Below, piece after piece: positions 32,056 through 43,538 of a DNA stretch of 64,000 nucleotides; within the stretch, counting starts at the first letter, position 1; the number at the start of each line of letters is the position of its first letter. The position numbers were made by a program, and so were the translations under genes. The stretch comes from Diphasiastrum complanatum (taxonomy: Eukaryota; Streptophyta; Lycopodiopsida; Lycopodiales; Lycopodiaceae): the NCBI GenBank assembly GCA_029204225.1, contig CM055103.1, positions 4,799,756 to 4,863,755 of the forward strand, read 5' to 3'. Below the pieces are notes generated by a model that saw only the letters and a program-made list of their open reading frames with translations, was not told where the DNA came from and did not search any database.

Positions 32056-32285
32056 ATCAACTTAATGTACTGCATTCATGTCCAGAGGAACTATAACTCA
32101 TAGTTCAAACAAAGGCCCATGTTCCTTGGTCGCTTTTGTATATGATAATGTTCTAGCAAAGTTTTCTACAAGATTGTCACTTCACTTAATAACCTTAGGT
32201 ACTATGGAGTCTTCACCGGGGATTTGTTGTTGTGATGGTTCAATCCTCTTGTTTACATGAGGGTTATGAACCAGGGTACTACAAG
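32056..32285. other. Short unassigned spacer
   Basis: Lies between the truncated copia coding end and the non-coding LTR element. No feature recognised. Confidence 0.3.
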
Positions 32286-32644
32286 TTAGAAATCAGTTTT
32301 GATTTGATTTATTTGTGTAAGCTCTAAATGTGTCACTTTAATTTTTGTACAGTTAACATTAGATGTACAGTTTATCTAGATTACTGTATTTGGTAATGAC
32401 CAAGACATGACCCATCGTTGACTTATCAATCGGGCACTCGTCCCGTAGCCGGCTACTTGCATTAGTCGAGAAGCCATAATGATAGGAAATTAGCTTGTAC
32501 AAAGATTTTTGATACTTTAGCCCATGTTGGGTCTATTAGTTAGTCATAACTTTTGTTGTGCCATCTTTGAGAGCTTGTGGTGCTTGAGCTATGGTGATTG
32601 TGATTGTGATCTATATACTGCACTAGATCTTTAGAAAGTTAGCT
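32286..32644 (+). repeat. Left LTR of the non-coding element
   Basis: 359 bp up to the PBS. Matches 34511-34780 over its first 263 bp with many substitutions (for example GTGTAAGCTCTAAATGTG and GACTTATCA shared), so the element is old. GATCTATATACTGC near 32610 is a possible TATA-like site. Confidence 0.8.
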
Positions 32645-32656
32645 TGGTATCAGAGC
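32645..32656 (+). other. Primer-binding site (initiator Met tRNA)
   Basis: TGGTATCAGAGC immediately after the left LTR; orientation plus. Confidence 0.88.
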
Positions 32657-34510
32657 GAAAGGGTGTTGCAGGTATACACGGTCCAGTGTAGCTTTTCGTG
32701 ACATCTTTCTGTAGGAAAGCTAGCACGTGAACCGTCTCTAGAGAGAGGACTCCTTACGGGGTACGGGAAGGCCGGATGTCTGGAAGTAGCAAAGTTCCTT
32801 CAATCTGGACTTTGGGAAAGTATTCAGAAGGATCGAAATAGTGGAATCCTTGGAAGAATTTTGAAAAAATTGCTCCAAAATGGTAAATTGCTTCGGAAAG
32901 TGGCTATGATGGAAATTTGGCCAGAACTCCTTCGGTAATCCGTCAATTACTGAGAGGAGCAGATCGAAAGGTGGAGTTGGGTAGTGGCATCTCAAGGCTG
33001 AGTGGATTTTGACATCCATTTACAGTTTAGGGAACTAGCTATGGGGTTTTGGAGAATCGGAAAAACACGGATCTTTCTCCACAGGTGATGGAATTGGGCA
33101 CTGTAAATTGCTACCCGGCATAGTTCTATTGAGGGCAACCTAATGCCAGATTGGTGGGGTCAACCATGAAGCAACCAGAGAGAAATTTTCCTTTCTCTCA
33201 GACTATGGAAGAATGTTCAGCTAGGGTTTGAAAGTGAAAAAGAGTGAATCTCTCATTGTAGAACTTTTTGAGCTGTAAAGATATGCATTTGGGCGCCCAT
33301 GTCAGGAGAGAGAACTGCCAAAGGGCCGTAGGTGGACGCGGGCAGAATAAGGAGCTGGATCATTCATAACTGCCATCACCTTTAGTGGCCCATGGACGCA
33401 GGAGTTGGTCTTAGTGCACAGGAGGGTGCACAACAACAAGATCTTGAAGTTTTCAGATCAACGGTTAGACTGTCGGGTTCGAGGAACAATAAGGGCCATC
33501 AGATCTGCTTCAATGGTGGAGATGGGCTTTGAAAGGGCCCTGAAGAGTTGAAAGGCAAAATAGTCCTCTTCTTTAAAAGAATTTGTTTTGAAATTCAAGC
33601 GACCCGTACTAAAAGGGCGTTTCTTCATTAAGAAACTTCAGAACGAAGTTTCAGTTCATTTTTGCAAGCAAAATGGCATTGGGGCTAACTTTGGCTAGAG
33701 GGCACCGTTTTGGCCATCCTTGGGCTATCTACTAGTTGTTTTGCATTTGGCTATATCTATAGGAGCCTAGGCTTGCCACAGGTGTTGGAACCTGGTTGGT
33801 TCAGATTCTCAGGTGGTGAGATTAGGGAGTAAGCTAAGAGGGAGTCACTTGCAGCCATATACCTCAGTACGACAAGATACCACTTTTGGGCATGCGTTGG
33901 TCATGTATTTGACGCTTTATCATTCGTGCTGATTTGCATGAGTGTGGATGTGCTTGCATGTTACCTTGTCACAGGAGTCTAGATCTGAGTTGGAGTTGTA
34001 TGTGTTTATGCATTTGCTATGTTAAAAGCAAAGTAATCATTTGGAATGCTCAGTGACTTGTTGTTATGTCTGCTAGTTGTCTATTTGGCGAGGGTATAGT
34101 CTTATGATGGCAGTAAGATTTCCTCAGATTAAGCCTTAGTCGCTCATTTATGTCAGCTTTACAGGTTTGTGCATGTAAATGTCTGATGGGATGTCAGCCT
34201 AGCTAGATGGAGGATTTCAGTCTCATGGTGGCCATGGGATTTCCTCGGTTTGAGCCATGTCACTCATGTGGTCCACTTGTGGTCAAGTCAGATGGGGACA
34301 AGTCAGTTGGTGGAGAGTGTAATAGACTCTCGATGTGACCATTGTGTGTGCATGATACTTTGTGGGTCAAACCTAGTGGTTTGATTGGTGTGCTTGAGTT
34401 TGAGTCAAGTACAAAGTAACAGGAACATGCATAACATCTTTTGGATACCCCAGACATTACTCCAGATTATTGTTTGACGCTCTTATCACATTTGAGCTTA
34501 AGGGAGAGAT

Positions 34511-34780
34511 TTAGAAATCAGTTTTGATCTGATTCATTCGTGTAAGCTCTAAATGTGACATTGTAATTATTGTCAAGTTAAAATTAGATGTATAGTTTAT
34601 CTAGTTTACGGTATTTGGTAGTGACTGAGACGTGATCCACCATTGACTTATCAGTCATGTACTCGTCCCGTAGAAGGCTTGGGATTAGCTGGGTAGCCAC
34701 AGTGATAGGAAGGAAATTAGCCTGCATAGTAGATTTTTGACAGCTTTTGCTATGCTCAGGGGCATTTCTAGAGTTAGTCA
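34511..34780 (+). repeat. Right LTR of the non-coding element, 3'-truncated
   Basis: Begins TTAGAAATCAGTTTTGATC after the purine tract. The last recognisable match to the left LTR is GTTAGTCAATA near 34775. The missing 95 bp were probably lost when the adjacent minus-strand copia element arrived or later by deletion. Confidence 0.78.
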
Positions 34781-34789
34781 ATATTTTAG

Positions 34790-35512
34790 CCCATGATGAT
34801 GTCGTAAAACATGGGGATGACCCCGGTAGCAGAAGCTCGAAGCTTTGAGCGTAGGCGTGTAGGAACGGAAACACAATTCAAGAAGAATGATTCATACAAA
34901 TTGCGCAAATGAACACTGCAATAGTGAGACAAAAATTTCACTCTGATCAATATCAACAGTGAGTACAATGGCTTGAAGTAATAACTTCAGCTTGCTGAGC
35001 GTGATAACGCTGGCTACAGATAACTCTGATTGAAAAAGAAGTCATAAATAGCTTGATTCAGCTAGTATATATATGTTTACAAGTGTCTAGAGACAAATAT
35101 CTTATAAGCCTTAAATGCCATTTACTCCAGTTTTTGTATATGTACATAGTTGGTAACCGCCTTTAGGATATTTGGTTGTCCAGCTGTTTTTAGGGTTGAT
35201 GATAAGTTGGCGACGTCGGTCTGCCAATGTAGAAAAACCCGAAGGTATGTAAATCTAGAGCGAAGGCAAGGAAAAAGGCGAAAAAGGCGAAGGTGGGCCT
35301 GAAATGGATTCCAAGGCATTTTGGCCACTGTGTCGCATTTTTCGCGAAGGTGCGAAAAAGGCGGAAAAAAGGCAAAGATGCCTTAAAAACGATCAAGGCA
35401 CAAAAAATCTCAAAGGAAAAATGCGAAGGTCCAAAACACGTAGTCAGCCTTCGGTTTCAGGATGCTCATTACTTGAACGATTTGTTTAAGGCTGAGCATA
35501 AGAAATCTAACA
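34790..35512 (-). mobile_element. 3' LTR of a minus-strand copia element (outer end approximate)
   Basis: On the minus strand it starts TGTTAGATTTCTTATGC at 35512 after the polypurine tract. The outer end is placed where the right LTR of the older element stops. Between 35220 and 35440 it holds an imperfect GGCGAAAAAGGCGAAGG-type repeat cluster. No partner LTR lies in the window, because the element is 5'-truncated near 37178. Confidence 0.6.
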
Positions 35513-35523
35513 CTCCCCCTTAA
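35513..35523 (-). other. Polypurine tract
   Basis: TTAAGGGGGAG on the minus strand directly before the LTR start TGTTAGATTTC. Confidence 0.85.
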
Positions 35524-35554
35524 TGTGGATCCTGAAAAACCTTCATCTTCAGAT

Positions 35555-37178
35555 TTAACATATTGTTAAATCTGAGATGTTGCTCCTTTGATAGAGCCTT
35601 TGTGAAGTAATCTGCTGCCATGTAGTTTGTAAATTGTTCTGCAGAAATGCTACTTCCTTGCTATGTACTTTCTCTCTAAGGTAATGATACCTTATTTCAA
35701 TATGTTTGCTTTGAGAGTGAAATCTCGGATTGAGAGATAACGCTATTGTGCTTTGATTGTCACAATAGATTGTTGTAGGAAGTGGTTGTGCAAGGTTGAT
35801 GTCTGCAAGCAGTTGCGTTAGCCAGATCGCCTCTTTGGTTGCATTTGTGGCAGCTATGTATTCAGATTCCGTTGATGATAATGCAACAGAGGTCTGCTTT
35901 CTGGCTGTTCCATGAGATTGGGCCTTGGTTGTATAAAAATACAAATCCAGAAGTTGATTTTCTGGTGTCGACATCTCTTGCCCAATCTGCATCTGTGTAG
36001 GCTTCAAGGATGTGGCAGTTTGGCTGCCTCCGTAGCAGATGTTGAGAGTTTTTGTTGCTTGGATGTACTTCATGACCTTTGTTAGTGCTTTCCAATGAGT
36101 TAGCCTGGATTTGACAGGAACTGGCTAAGTGTACTGATCGAATATGTTGGTCGCTTGCAGATCATTGCATACATCAATGAGCCGATGATGGATTGAAACA
36201 GGTAGCACTTCATCTCCTCCTTTTCTGCCTCGGTTTGAGGAGACTGTTCCTTTAATAACTTTAGTCCAGGGTCGAGTGGAAAGTGACTTGGTTTGCAGTT
36301 GGCCATTCCATACTTTTCCAGCACGTTGTTGAGATATCGTTGCTGATTGATAAAAATCAGTCTGCTGGGTCGATCTCGTTGGATTTGGATTCCGAGACAA
36401 TAGTGGGTTGGATCCATGTCAATCATCTTGTATTCCTGGGCCAGCAGGCATTTTGTATCCTTCATCAGATTCAAATTATTACTGAATAAGAGTGTATCAT
36501 CTACATAAAGAGTGATGATGATGAAGTAATCCGATACAGACTTGAAGTAGATATTCGAGTCTGTCGAGTTTGGAATAAAACCATTCTCTATCAGAAATGC
36601 ATTGGTCTTCTGGAACCAGGCTCTGGGTGACTGTTTCAGCCTGTAGAGCGCCTTGTGGATTTTGCATACAAGGTGTTGTTGCTTGCCGTTGAGTTCGTGT
36701 CCCTCTGGATGCGTCATATAGATTTCCTCTTCGATGGTTCCGTTGAGGAAAGCGGTCTGGACATCCATCTGGTGGACTCCAAGATTTGTTGCGGCTGCAA
36801 AGGAGAGTAGGCGGATCGAAGCATGTTTGACAACTGGGCTGAAGGTTTCTGAATAATCCAGATCTGGAATTTGGGAAAAGCCTTTGGCGACTAGCCTGAC
36901 CTTGTAACGATTCTTTAGCGTCGTACTTCGCCTTGAATATCCATTTGCATGGAATTGGGTTTCGGTCCTTTGGTAGCTTAGTGACTGTCCATGTTTGATT
37001 CTCCATCAGATAATCGAATTCGGTGTCCATCGATGCTTTCCACTGGTCAGCATCAGGAGTAGACATAGCCTCAAAAACGGTGGTTGGTTCCTGCACAAAG
37101 TAGCAGGCCGGATCATCCATAAATCTGGATGGAGGCTGTTTGGACCTATTCGACCTTTTGGGTTGAGCTTCGTCCCTA
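35555..37178 (-). pseudogene. Ty1/copia RT and RNase H (5'-truncated element)
   Basis: On the minus strand coding begins at about 37175 (DEAQPKRSNRSKQPPSRF, linker). RT follows: EPTTVFEAMSTPDADQWKAS, NQTWTVTKLPKDRNPIPCKW, a frameshift near 36915, then the 222-codon frame 36768-36100 with MDVQTAFLNGTIEEEIYMTH, KALYRLKQSPRAWFQKTNAF, the intact catalytic box ITLYVDDTLLFSNN and MDPTHYCLGIQIQRDR. RNase H is in 36095-35862 and 36073-35555 (EAYTDADWARDVDTRKSTSG, ALSSTESEYIAATNATKEAI, YCDNQSTIALS, SKHIEIRYHYLREKV). After one more shift the end VAFLQNNLQTTWQQITSQRL is seen. The RT core with YVDD is the best preserved in the window. At least three frame breaks (36915, about 36125 and in the tail) prevent function. 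Gag, protease and integrase are missing. Confidence 0.92.
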
Positions 37179-38230
37179 TTTATGATATATATGGGTTATC
37201 TCCTTTGATTCTTGTTTATAGTTGCTTTTAGGCATTCATGTTCTCTTTGTATAATCTGGGGTCTTTTTGGTTTGTGGTCCTCTGTCTCTCCTTTGGCTTC
37301 TAGCACACTTCCCAAATGGAAAGCGTGATTTATCACATTGACACATTGTTTTCTGGCCCGCTCCCACTCGTCATGTTTTCAGTGACCTGCGCTAGTAACT
37401 CTTTACTCTTCTTGACTTGGGTTGGGATTTTGCCACCTTTTATGAATTAGGAAGTACTAGATGGTCCGAATAAGGTGGTCTTGTAGGAATTTAACTGCTG
37501 GAAGGGCCTTTCATTTTGTGAGGTTGCTTGTTGAGGAGGTTTTCTTCATGAACCATTCTAGGGGGAGATTAGGAGACTATAAATAGCCTCACACTCTAGT
37601 CATTTGGTAGCTTTTTTATTAGCCATTGTGATCTTCTTTGTTAGAGAACTTAAATGGACATTTGTGTGTGCATGTGACCTGCACCTACTCTTGGGAAAAG
37701 ACGCCTGAAGTAGGGATGTCTTAGCATTTGGTCCTTGCTATGCTTGATGGGTTTGATATTCCACCCTACAACTATTCCTGGATGATGATTTTGTAGGAAG
37801 CTTTCTTTCAAGAAAAAATTATTTTTATCAAGTGTACTTTTGGTGCTTCATGGTCTTCAATCTTGTGTGGTAACCGAGGTAATGTAGTTTCAGGACAGTA
37901 CATGTGTCATCATGAAGATTTTGATAGGCACAATGTGGTGGATCACCGGTCATTTTTGAGAGTTTTAGGCTTAGTTTTAGTACAATGTGGCACTTAAGCA
38001 ATCTGCTGCTATGAGCTTAGTTATTTCTTTTCTCACCTATAGCTTATACTGATGGCATTCAGTAGTCGAGTTACTGTTTGTTGCTCAACTTCCTTGGTTT
38101 CAACTGAACGATGTGAACTGGCAGGAGCCTGGACCAAATGAGGTATTGAGTACCTAATTTTCTTAGAAGCGATTCTAGATTGTTCTCTGAATGAAACAGC
38201 ATGGTCGTCACTTGAGGGAGTCAGCTTCAG
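37179..38230. other. Unassigned stretch
   Basis: No gene recognised. A weak minus-strand coding look exists at about 37270-37440 (ERARKQCVNVINHAFHLGSV), not identified. Confidence 0.3.
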
Positions 38231-39700
38231 ATGATCATCTATAGGGAGGATACATGGAATCAAGATACCCAAATTGAAAGAACTTTAAGAGATGTCCCGA
38301 GGCCAGTTTTCCATGAAGTTGTCTCTGCTCATGCACAGGCGAGTGAACATCTTGCTGTCGTGTGACTGCTGAAAAGCAAATAGGGCATGATAAACAGATA
38401 GTGGACTTTCAAATGGGCTTTACTGGTGTCAACTTAAGGGCCTATGGGAGGAAAGATTCAAAACCCATTGAACGAAGCTTTGATTCACATATAAAGCATA
38501 TGCTGAGCAGAAAAGTTGTTCGAAATGCAAAACGTAGTTTTTGGGCCCGGCGATTAAGCCTATTAGTCTCATGCGATTCAGATGGTCAACAGAATCTAGA
38601 TAATCGTCAATTAGATGACAAGCTCCATTTCCAGCATGTTGACCCCCACTTCAGAGATCCTCTTATTGTACATAGTGTCACAACTCCTCCCTTAATTAGT
38701 AATTCATCTATTGATGGAATATCTTCATTCAACAGAACAGCACAATCTCAAGGCGGCCCTGGACTTGTTGCAGATGGAATTGATATCAGAATTGGAGATA
38801 TTACAGATCTTGTCATGGAAGATGTAGATATGGGAAAATGTGAGAAGGAACAGAAAGTATGTGATTTACAAGTGGGTGGAACAGTAGATGAATATCATGG
38901 AGCACCATTTCAGGAAGAACTGGTGAGTTCCCAAAACTCACTGATAATCTTTAAGTATCCTAGAGTGCCCATGACATTCATGACAAAGAAGAAGAATGCC
39001 TGGGAAGATCACAACAGTTGTCAAACGGAGTCTCTGGGTTTTCTGCAACAGGGACAACTCCAGCATCAGGCATGTATACTGGCCTTACCAGCATTCAATC
39101 ACCTACCTGAGTATGAAAGGATACGGGGACACAAAAGGATGGCTACTGCTGTGCAGAAGTTGCAATTTAGCCATGAACCTCAGATTCAGAAAATTAATGG
39201 ATCGTCTGGATACCAGAAACATCGGAGGATAGATACTAAACGCTCACTTCAGATCAGAAAAATGTCTGCAAATTATTCGGCTGCACCATCAAGGGCTGTG
39301 ATTTTGTTGTCAAATCCCCTTTTAGAAAATATATGCTTTCAAAATTTGGACCAAAAAGCTTTTAGTGCTCCTTTTGCCTCTAGGAAAGGGGGACAGAACC
39401 AGCGTATGGAAGTGGGATTCTCTGGAACTGTGGTTTATGAGGATGCTAGGGATGAGCAAATGATCAGAATTCTTCTTGCTCTTCAGGAAATGGATGAGAA
39501 AGTAATTTTTATGAAATATTGTTTGCAGCTAGGTATGAGGAAGCTCTTTAAGAAACGGGAGAAGGCAATCTGGAAGGTGACAACTAACGTACAATGACAT
39601 ACAGAACCTACAAACTAACAGGAAAGTCAAGGCTGCGAGAACTCTATGACATACTAGTGCAAATGTGGGGGAGTTTTACAGACATGAAAAGCATCAAGAT
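38231..39700 (+). pseudogene. Unidentified gene with 411-codon frame and one clear frameshift
   Basis: The largest non-transposon-like frame in the window. A first frame starts at ATG 38231 (IIYREDTWNQDTQIERTLRD, VPRPVFHEVVSAHAQASEHL) and stops at 38363-38365. Coding continues one frame over as 38362-39597, whose first in-frame ATG is near 38413 (GFTGVNLRAYGRKDSKPIER, SFDSHIKHMLSRKVVRNAKR). The protein is rich in Ser/Gln/Lys, with no membrane segment or signal peptide. Its C-terminus is helical and charged (DARDEQMIRILLALQEMDEK, LFKKREKAIWKV). After the stop at 39595-39597 another frame goes on with SRLRELYDILVQMWGSFTDM, so the original was longer. I do not recognise any domain and found no retrotransposon motif. 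It may be a decayed host gene or a retrocopy: there is no intron sign, but no poly-A tail was identified either. Codon usage looks ordinary. Confidence 0.4.
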
Positions 39701-40580
39701 AGAGGTTCAGGCTTAAGGCACGTTGGCGGGAACTGACATGCTTAATGATGTAACAATCAACTGATCTTCCATCGTTGATGGTTCTTTGCAAGCTTCGCAA
39801 GGATGAGATACATATGATTGAGCAAGAAAGAAATGCAGGCCTAGCGGCTAGTGACGACATTTTCTCTGGCTCTTCTTAGCTTAGAGATGCACATGTTTGC
39901 TGCTCGTGTCAAATCTGGCTGATAGGGGACATCTTATGAAGAGCAAGGAAGTGGACATGTTGCAACAAAACATGATCCTGCTCAGAGTCGAAATCAGAAT
40001 GTTTGACTCGGTGTCGTATCTTTGGCTATTCCTATTCCAGATCGATAATGAAATAACAATCTTAGTATCAAAATTTTCTTGAATCGAAATCAAAATAAAG
40101 GTGCAACTCTCTAGATCTGCTGGCCACCATCTACAACTCTTTCAGATCACAAGCTGTTGCTGCTCAAGGATAGATAATCAATGTCAGCTTATCACTTTTA
40201 ACGGAGTGTAGCTGACATTGCATCAACCTCTAGCACATTCACCCTTCTAATTGAGAATGAAAATCAAATAGATCAGACACATCAAAACGTTACTGAGCAT
40301 TGCAACGGAGCCAAACACAGAAACAAAACTAGTTGATTGTTCTACATTGCAAAAGAAAATGCGATAGAGGGAAATGATTTGTAATCTGTAATTTGGAATA
40401 CAATACGTCTTCCACACGAGGGCTCTAAATACTATTCTACCAACTTATCTTTTAATCTACCTTTCTATCTTTAAAGTGAAAATTATTTCTGGCTAACTAA
40501 CTGATTTGCCATTTGTAGTTGGCAAGGACAGTTTGTCCTGCATGAGAACATACGAGGGAGGGAAAAGTCTTGAAATCCAA
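39701..40580 (-). other. Mostly unassigned; right part is probably a copia LTR
   Basis: Minus-strand polypurine DNA at 40582-40593 (AAGAGGGGGGAA) marks the start of a copia 3' LTR running to lower coordinates from 40581. Its far end was not found. 39701-39900 may still hold remnants of the preceding unidentified gene (KDEIHMIEQERNAGLAASDD in plus frame near 39800-39860). Confidence 0.4.
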
Positions 40581-40581
40581 A

Positions 40582-40593
40582 TTCCCCCCTCTT
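40582..40593 (-). other. Polypurine tract
   Basis: AAGAGGGGGGAA on the minus strand, 10-15 bp past the end of the copia RNase H tail. Confidence 0.65.
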
Positions 40594-40605
40594 AAGTTAA
40601 AAGCT

Positions 40606-40839
40606 TTATCCAATCCCTAGCCTTGCCTTATTATATTCAAATAATCTTTTCCCAAGTGACATTGTAAACATGTCTGCTGTTATCTCAATGGAATTAATGA
40701 GCTCAATTGTTATTTCATATTCCTTTGTCACATCCCTCATATGATGATAATTACACTTCTCTACTGTATTCCTCTTCGAAAAGCCTTTTGACCTCATTCT
40801 TCTCAAGTTCAATGCCGATTTGAGGTGATCCACAATCAT
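40606..40839 (-). pseudogene. Copia RNase H C-terminal tail
   Basis: A 77-codon minus-strand frame: KRNTVEKCNYHHMRDVTKEY, ITIELINSIEITADMFTMSL, GKRLFEYNKARLGIG. This matches the terminal copia pattern (K.IEi.YH.iRd..., ..ADifTK.L....F...r..lGi), with the Asp of TADMF present. Nothing further upstream is legible as RNase H, so it is an isolated tail next to its polypurine tract. Confidence 0.75.
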
Positions 40840-40989
40840 CCTGTAGCTGAGCCTCTGGTCGGCAAATTATAGGTATGTGATCGGTGGTACACCTCAATAG
40901 GTGTTCTCAGCAATGGAATTCCACCCACGATGAGTCAAGAAGCCTCATATGGCAGGGTTGGTGAGGATCTGTGGCTGGAGAGCACTATG

Positions 40990-41490
40990 AGGAAGTATAA
41001 AATTCAGATTTGAGTGTGATTAGAATCCTTGAGGAAATACTCTCAAAGGCCAAGAGCTTGCGTTTTGACAACTCTTGGATGGAGGCAGCCCTAGCACCCA
41101 AAGAAAAGCATGGATGCTGGCCTCCAGCCCACGAGCAGTCTCAAGTATCTTGTTCTCACTTGGAATGTACAAGCTGATCAATAAATCGTGTATGGCAGAG
41201 CACAAGAGCAATCGACACGTGTATGAAATATACATTGAGAGCAGAGAGCAGAAAGAAAACAAGAACACAAGATAAACACACTTTGCAAATACAACTACTC
41301 ATATTCAGCCCATAAGCTGTTCTCTGATTTTCACACACACTTTGTCACAGTACATGTCAATTTATGTTGCAGCCTATCCTATCACAAGCTGACAAGTACA
41401 CACATTGTCCACTATGCATGTTCGAACTACAGGTAGTTTTATAACTGTCTTCACTAGCGTGTTGTTTTTTGTCAGCATCAGATTTTAACA
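40990..41490 (-). mobile_element. 3' LTR of another copia element (outer end approximate)
   Basis: On the minus strand it starts TGTTAAAATCTGATGC at 41490 after the tract AACGGGGAG (41491-41499). The outer boundary is a guess near 40990. The open frames inside (41020-41268 and others) show no family motif. It continues from the RNase H fragment at 41731-42132. Confidence 0.55.
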
Positions 41491-41499
41491 CTCCCCGTT
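41491..41499 (-). other. Polypurine tract
   Basis: AACGGGGAG on the minus strand before LTR start TGTTAAAATC. Confidence 0.7.
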
Positions 41500-41730
41500 C
41501 AGCGACGTGAGAGGTATGCTGCAATTTTTCAGACAATAGAAGATATTTTCCATTGCTAAGTAGTATAGTACAAATATTAGCTAACTGATCTTTTGATGGA
41601 AAAAATGCTTAATTTTTTTTCTTTGCTTGCTATTTTTTCTCTTATGAAATGGTGTTGTACATTAATTTGTTTTGTTTTCCTGCTAATACAAAACTGCTTT
41701 TATCACAAAAAATGTTGGGGCCTTCTATTC

Positions 41731-42132
41731 AAAACAAAATTCTTCCATTAATTTCCTCAGAGAAACTGCTTTTTTTGTTGCATGTGTGACTGCCAAATAT
41801 TCGGCTTTGTTTTCTATTGCTCCAATTAATGCACCATGATTTAGCATGAACATGTATCCTGCAATCGATTTTCGGTCACTTTGTCTTTTGCCAACTCAAA
41901 ATCTATATACCAGAGCAGGTTGTTATACTTTCCCTCTTATTGTTGTATGTGATTTTCCAGTTGTTGGTCCCTTGGAGCTATTTGAGTAAGCTTTTAGCTG
42001 CAATACAATGCATTTTAGAAGGATTTTGACAGATGTTGTGCAAGATATCTTACCATGGTGGCCAAATCTAAACGTGTGCCTACAACAATGTACATGAAAA
42101 CTCCTACAGTTTTCTGGTAACCGATCATCTTC
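41731..42132 (-). pseudogene. Copia RT end and RNase H fragment
   Basis: Minus-strand reading from 42132: IGYQKTVGVFMYIVVGTRLD, LATMVRYLAQHLSKSF, then RNase H (KRQSDRKSIAGYMFMLNHGA, ENKAEYLAVTHATKKAVSLR, KLMEEFCF). Family landmarks are the GSLMYL...TRPDI region (eroded to GVFMYIVVGTRLDL) and the DRKSxxGYxF and EYLAxxxAxxEAxxLR blocks. A stop after KSF and a frame change near 41905 show decay. The last third of RNase H is missing before the polypurine tract at 41491. Confidence 0.78.
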
Positions 42133-42184
42133 TGTCTAGTATTCTTCCAAAAATGGAGAGCCAATGGCTCTACAACATTCCATA

Positions 42185-42846
42185 TGTGAAAATATAGCTA
42201 CATAGTTTCATGCCACATGAGCACCATAAGATGGATGGTCAAGTGCCACATCTTCTGTACTTGTAAATATAGGTGCATGTGCTCTCTACGAGCTCAAGTT
42301 AAACTTCTCTATGTGCTCCTTAAAGCTTCACATGTGCTCTTTTTCATTTAAGGACAAAATTCAACTCAGTACTTTTTAGGAGCATGGGATGGGTTGTTAG
42401 CCTTGCATGTGGCACCACATCCACTTTTTTTGGAGTAGCCATATAGGTAGGGTTTTAAATTTAAGGTTGAGGATTACTCTAAAGTGTTTGATACCCTAAT
42501 CAGGAAATCTCAATTTCCTGTTTAAGCTTTTGATCACACATTTGTACATTCACTTGAGATAATGCAATTTTGAGCATTGGACATCCTTGGAGTAAAAAGC
42601 AACAATCTAGTGCTCATTTCTACTTGATGTATGAATGTGAATGAAGCATTTCATTGTGATTTACAGTAGCATATAGGTTCTATAGTCATTTTTGCGTCTA
42701 GGTGATTATGATCAAGGCTCTTGCCTTCTTATTGGTGGATAGTCTTGGAAATCCAAGTTCCGAGAGTGATTCCAATCTTGTGCAACCTCCAAAGTTTGAA
42801 AAATCTTTGTAATTGCAGTAAGATCCATAAAAGTTCATTTTTCACA
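42185..42846 (+). mobile_element. 5' LTR, 662 bp, with primer-binding site
   Basis: Starts TGTGAAAATATAGC and ends CATTTTTCACA, giving inverted termini, and is followed at once by a PBS. It lies right next to the minus-strand copia fragment ending at 42132, into which it may have inserted. No internal gag-pol in the same orientation follows, so the rest of this element is deleted or was non-coding. Confidence 0.75.
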
Positions 42847-42859
42847 TGATATCAGAGCC
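42847..42859 (+). other. Primer-binding site, variant
   Basis: TGATATCAGAGCC directly after the LTR end TTCACA. It differs from TGGTATCAGAGCC at the third base. Confidence 0.75.
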
Positions 42860-43538
42860 GAATCCAAGCTCTCGTTCATTTTGATCGAGTATTGTATGCA
42901 TTAGAGCGTAAATCATCGATTTCATTGCTAGGAAGATCTCAATTGGCTCCAAATTTGATTTGAGGGCATTCTCAAAGTATTCTGAAATTTATTACGCTTC
43001 ATTTTAAATTTTACTGTCTCAAAGGTTCAAAAAGCATGAAGGAGGTGAAACGTTGAGTGGATCCTATTTCTATTGGATTTCTATATTGATGAAATCAAAG
43101 ATAATGTGGACCTATTATATATACTTGTACATTCTTGTAAATACGTTAGTCTGCAAAAATCTGACATCCCAGGGTTGAAATATAATTTCAATTCACAAGC
43201 TCAAATTGCAAAATGTGATAGCAAAGGATCGAAATATATGGTCAAAATAGCTTTCGATCTTCAAGGTTGAAATACAAATTGCTCCAAAAATGATCTATCT
43301 TCGCACTATGGAGAGATGGAATTTCCTTTGTAAAGTTAGGTGAATTTCTAGCGTGTAATAAGGAATCTAATTTAGCTTTCTTGCCCTAATTTGCAACTCT
43401 AGCCTCTTTCCTAGAGTCATGCCACGTGGCTAGTTGGTCACAATATCATCATAAATTTAGGTGTAGATCCTATAATGTAAGAATCACTGCTAGCCTTGGA
43501 AATTATGATACACTTATCAATTATTCCAATTGAAGATC
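42860..43538. other. Unassigned interior of the preceding LTR element
   Basis: AT-rich. A 65-codon frame at 43073-43270 has no recognisable motif, and there is no gag signature. It may be leader sequence of the element whose 5' LTR ends at 42846. Confidence 0.3.

Larger units (their letters stand above)
32286..34780 (+). mobile_element. Non-coding LTR element (LARD/TRIM-like), about 2.5 kb
   Basis: Two direct repeats, 32286-32644 and 34511-34780, flank a 1.85 kb interior. The interior begins with a perfect primer-binding site (TGGTATCAGAGC, 32645-32656) and ends with a purine tract (AAGGGAGAGAT, 34500-34510). The interior has no gag or pol motif in any frame. Such an element would depend on proteins from an autonomous relative, which is established for LARD/TRIM elements; its application here is inference. 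The right LTR is truncated: the last 95 bp of the left LTR (32549-32644) have no counterpart. Truncation falls where the next copia element begins. LTR starts read TTAGAAATCAG rather than TG, and the left one ends TTAGCT rather than CA, so the termini look altered or unusual. Confidence 0.8.

Noticed and set aside
32738-33019. 93-codon minus-strand frame inside the non-coding LTR element
   Set aside because: No copia or gypsy motif and antisense to the PBS-defined direction; treated as chance.
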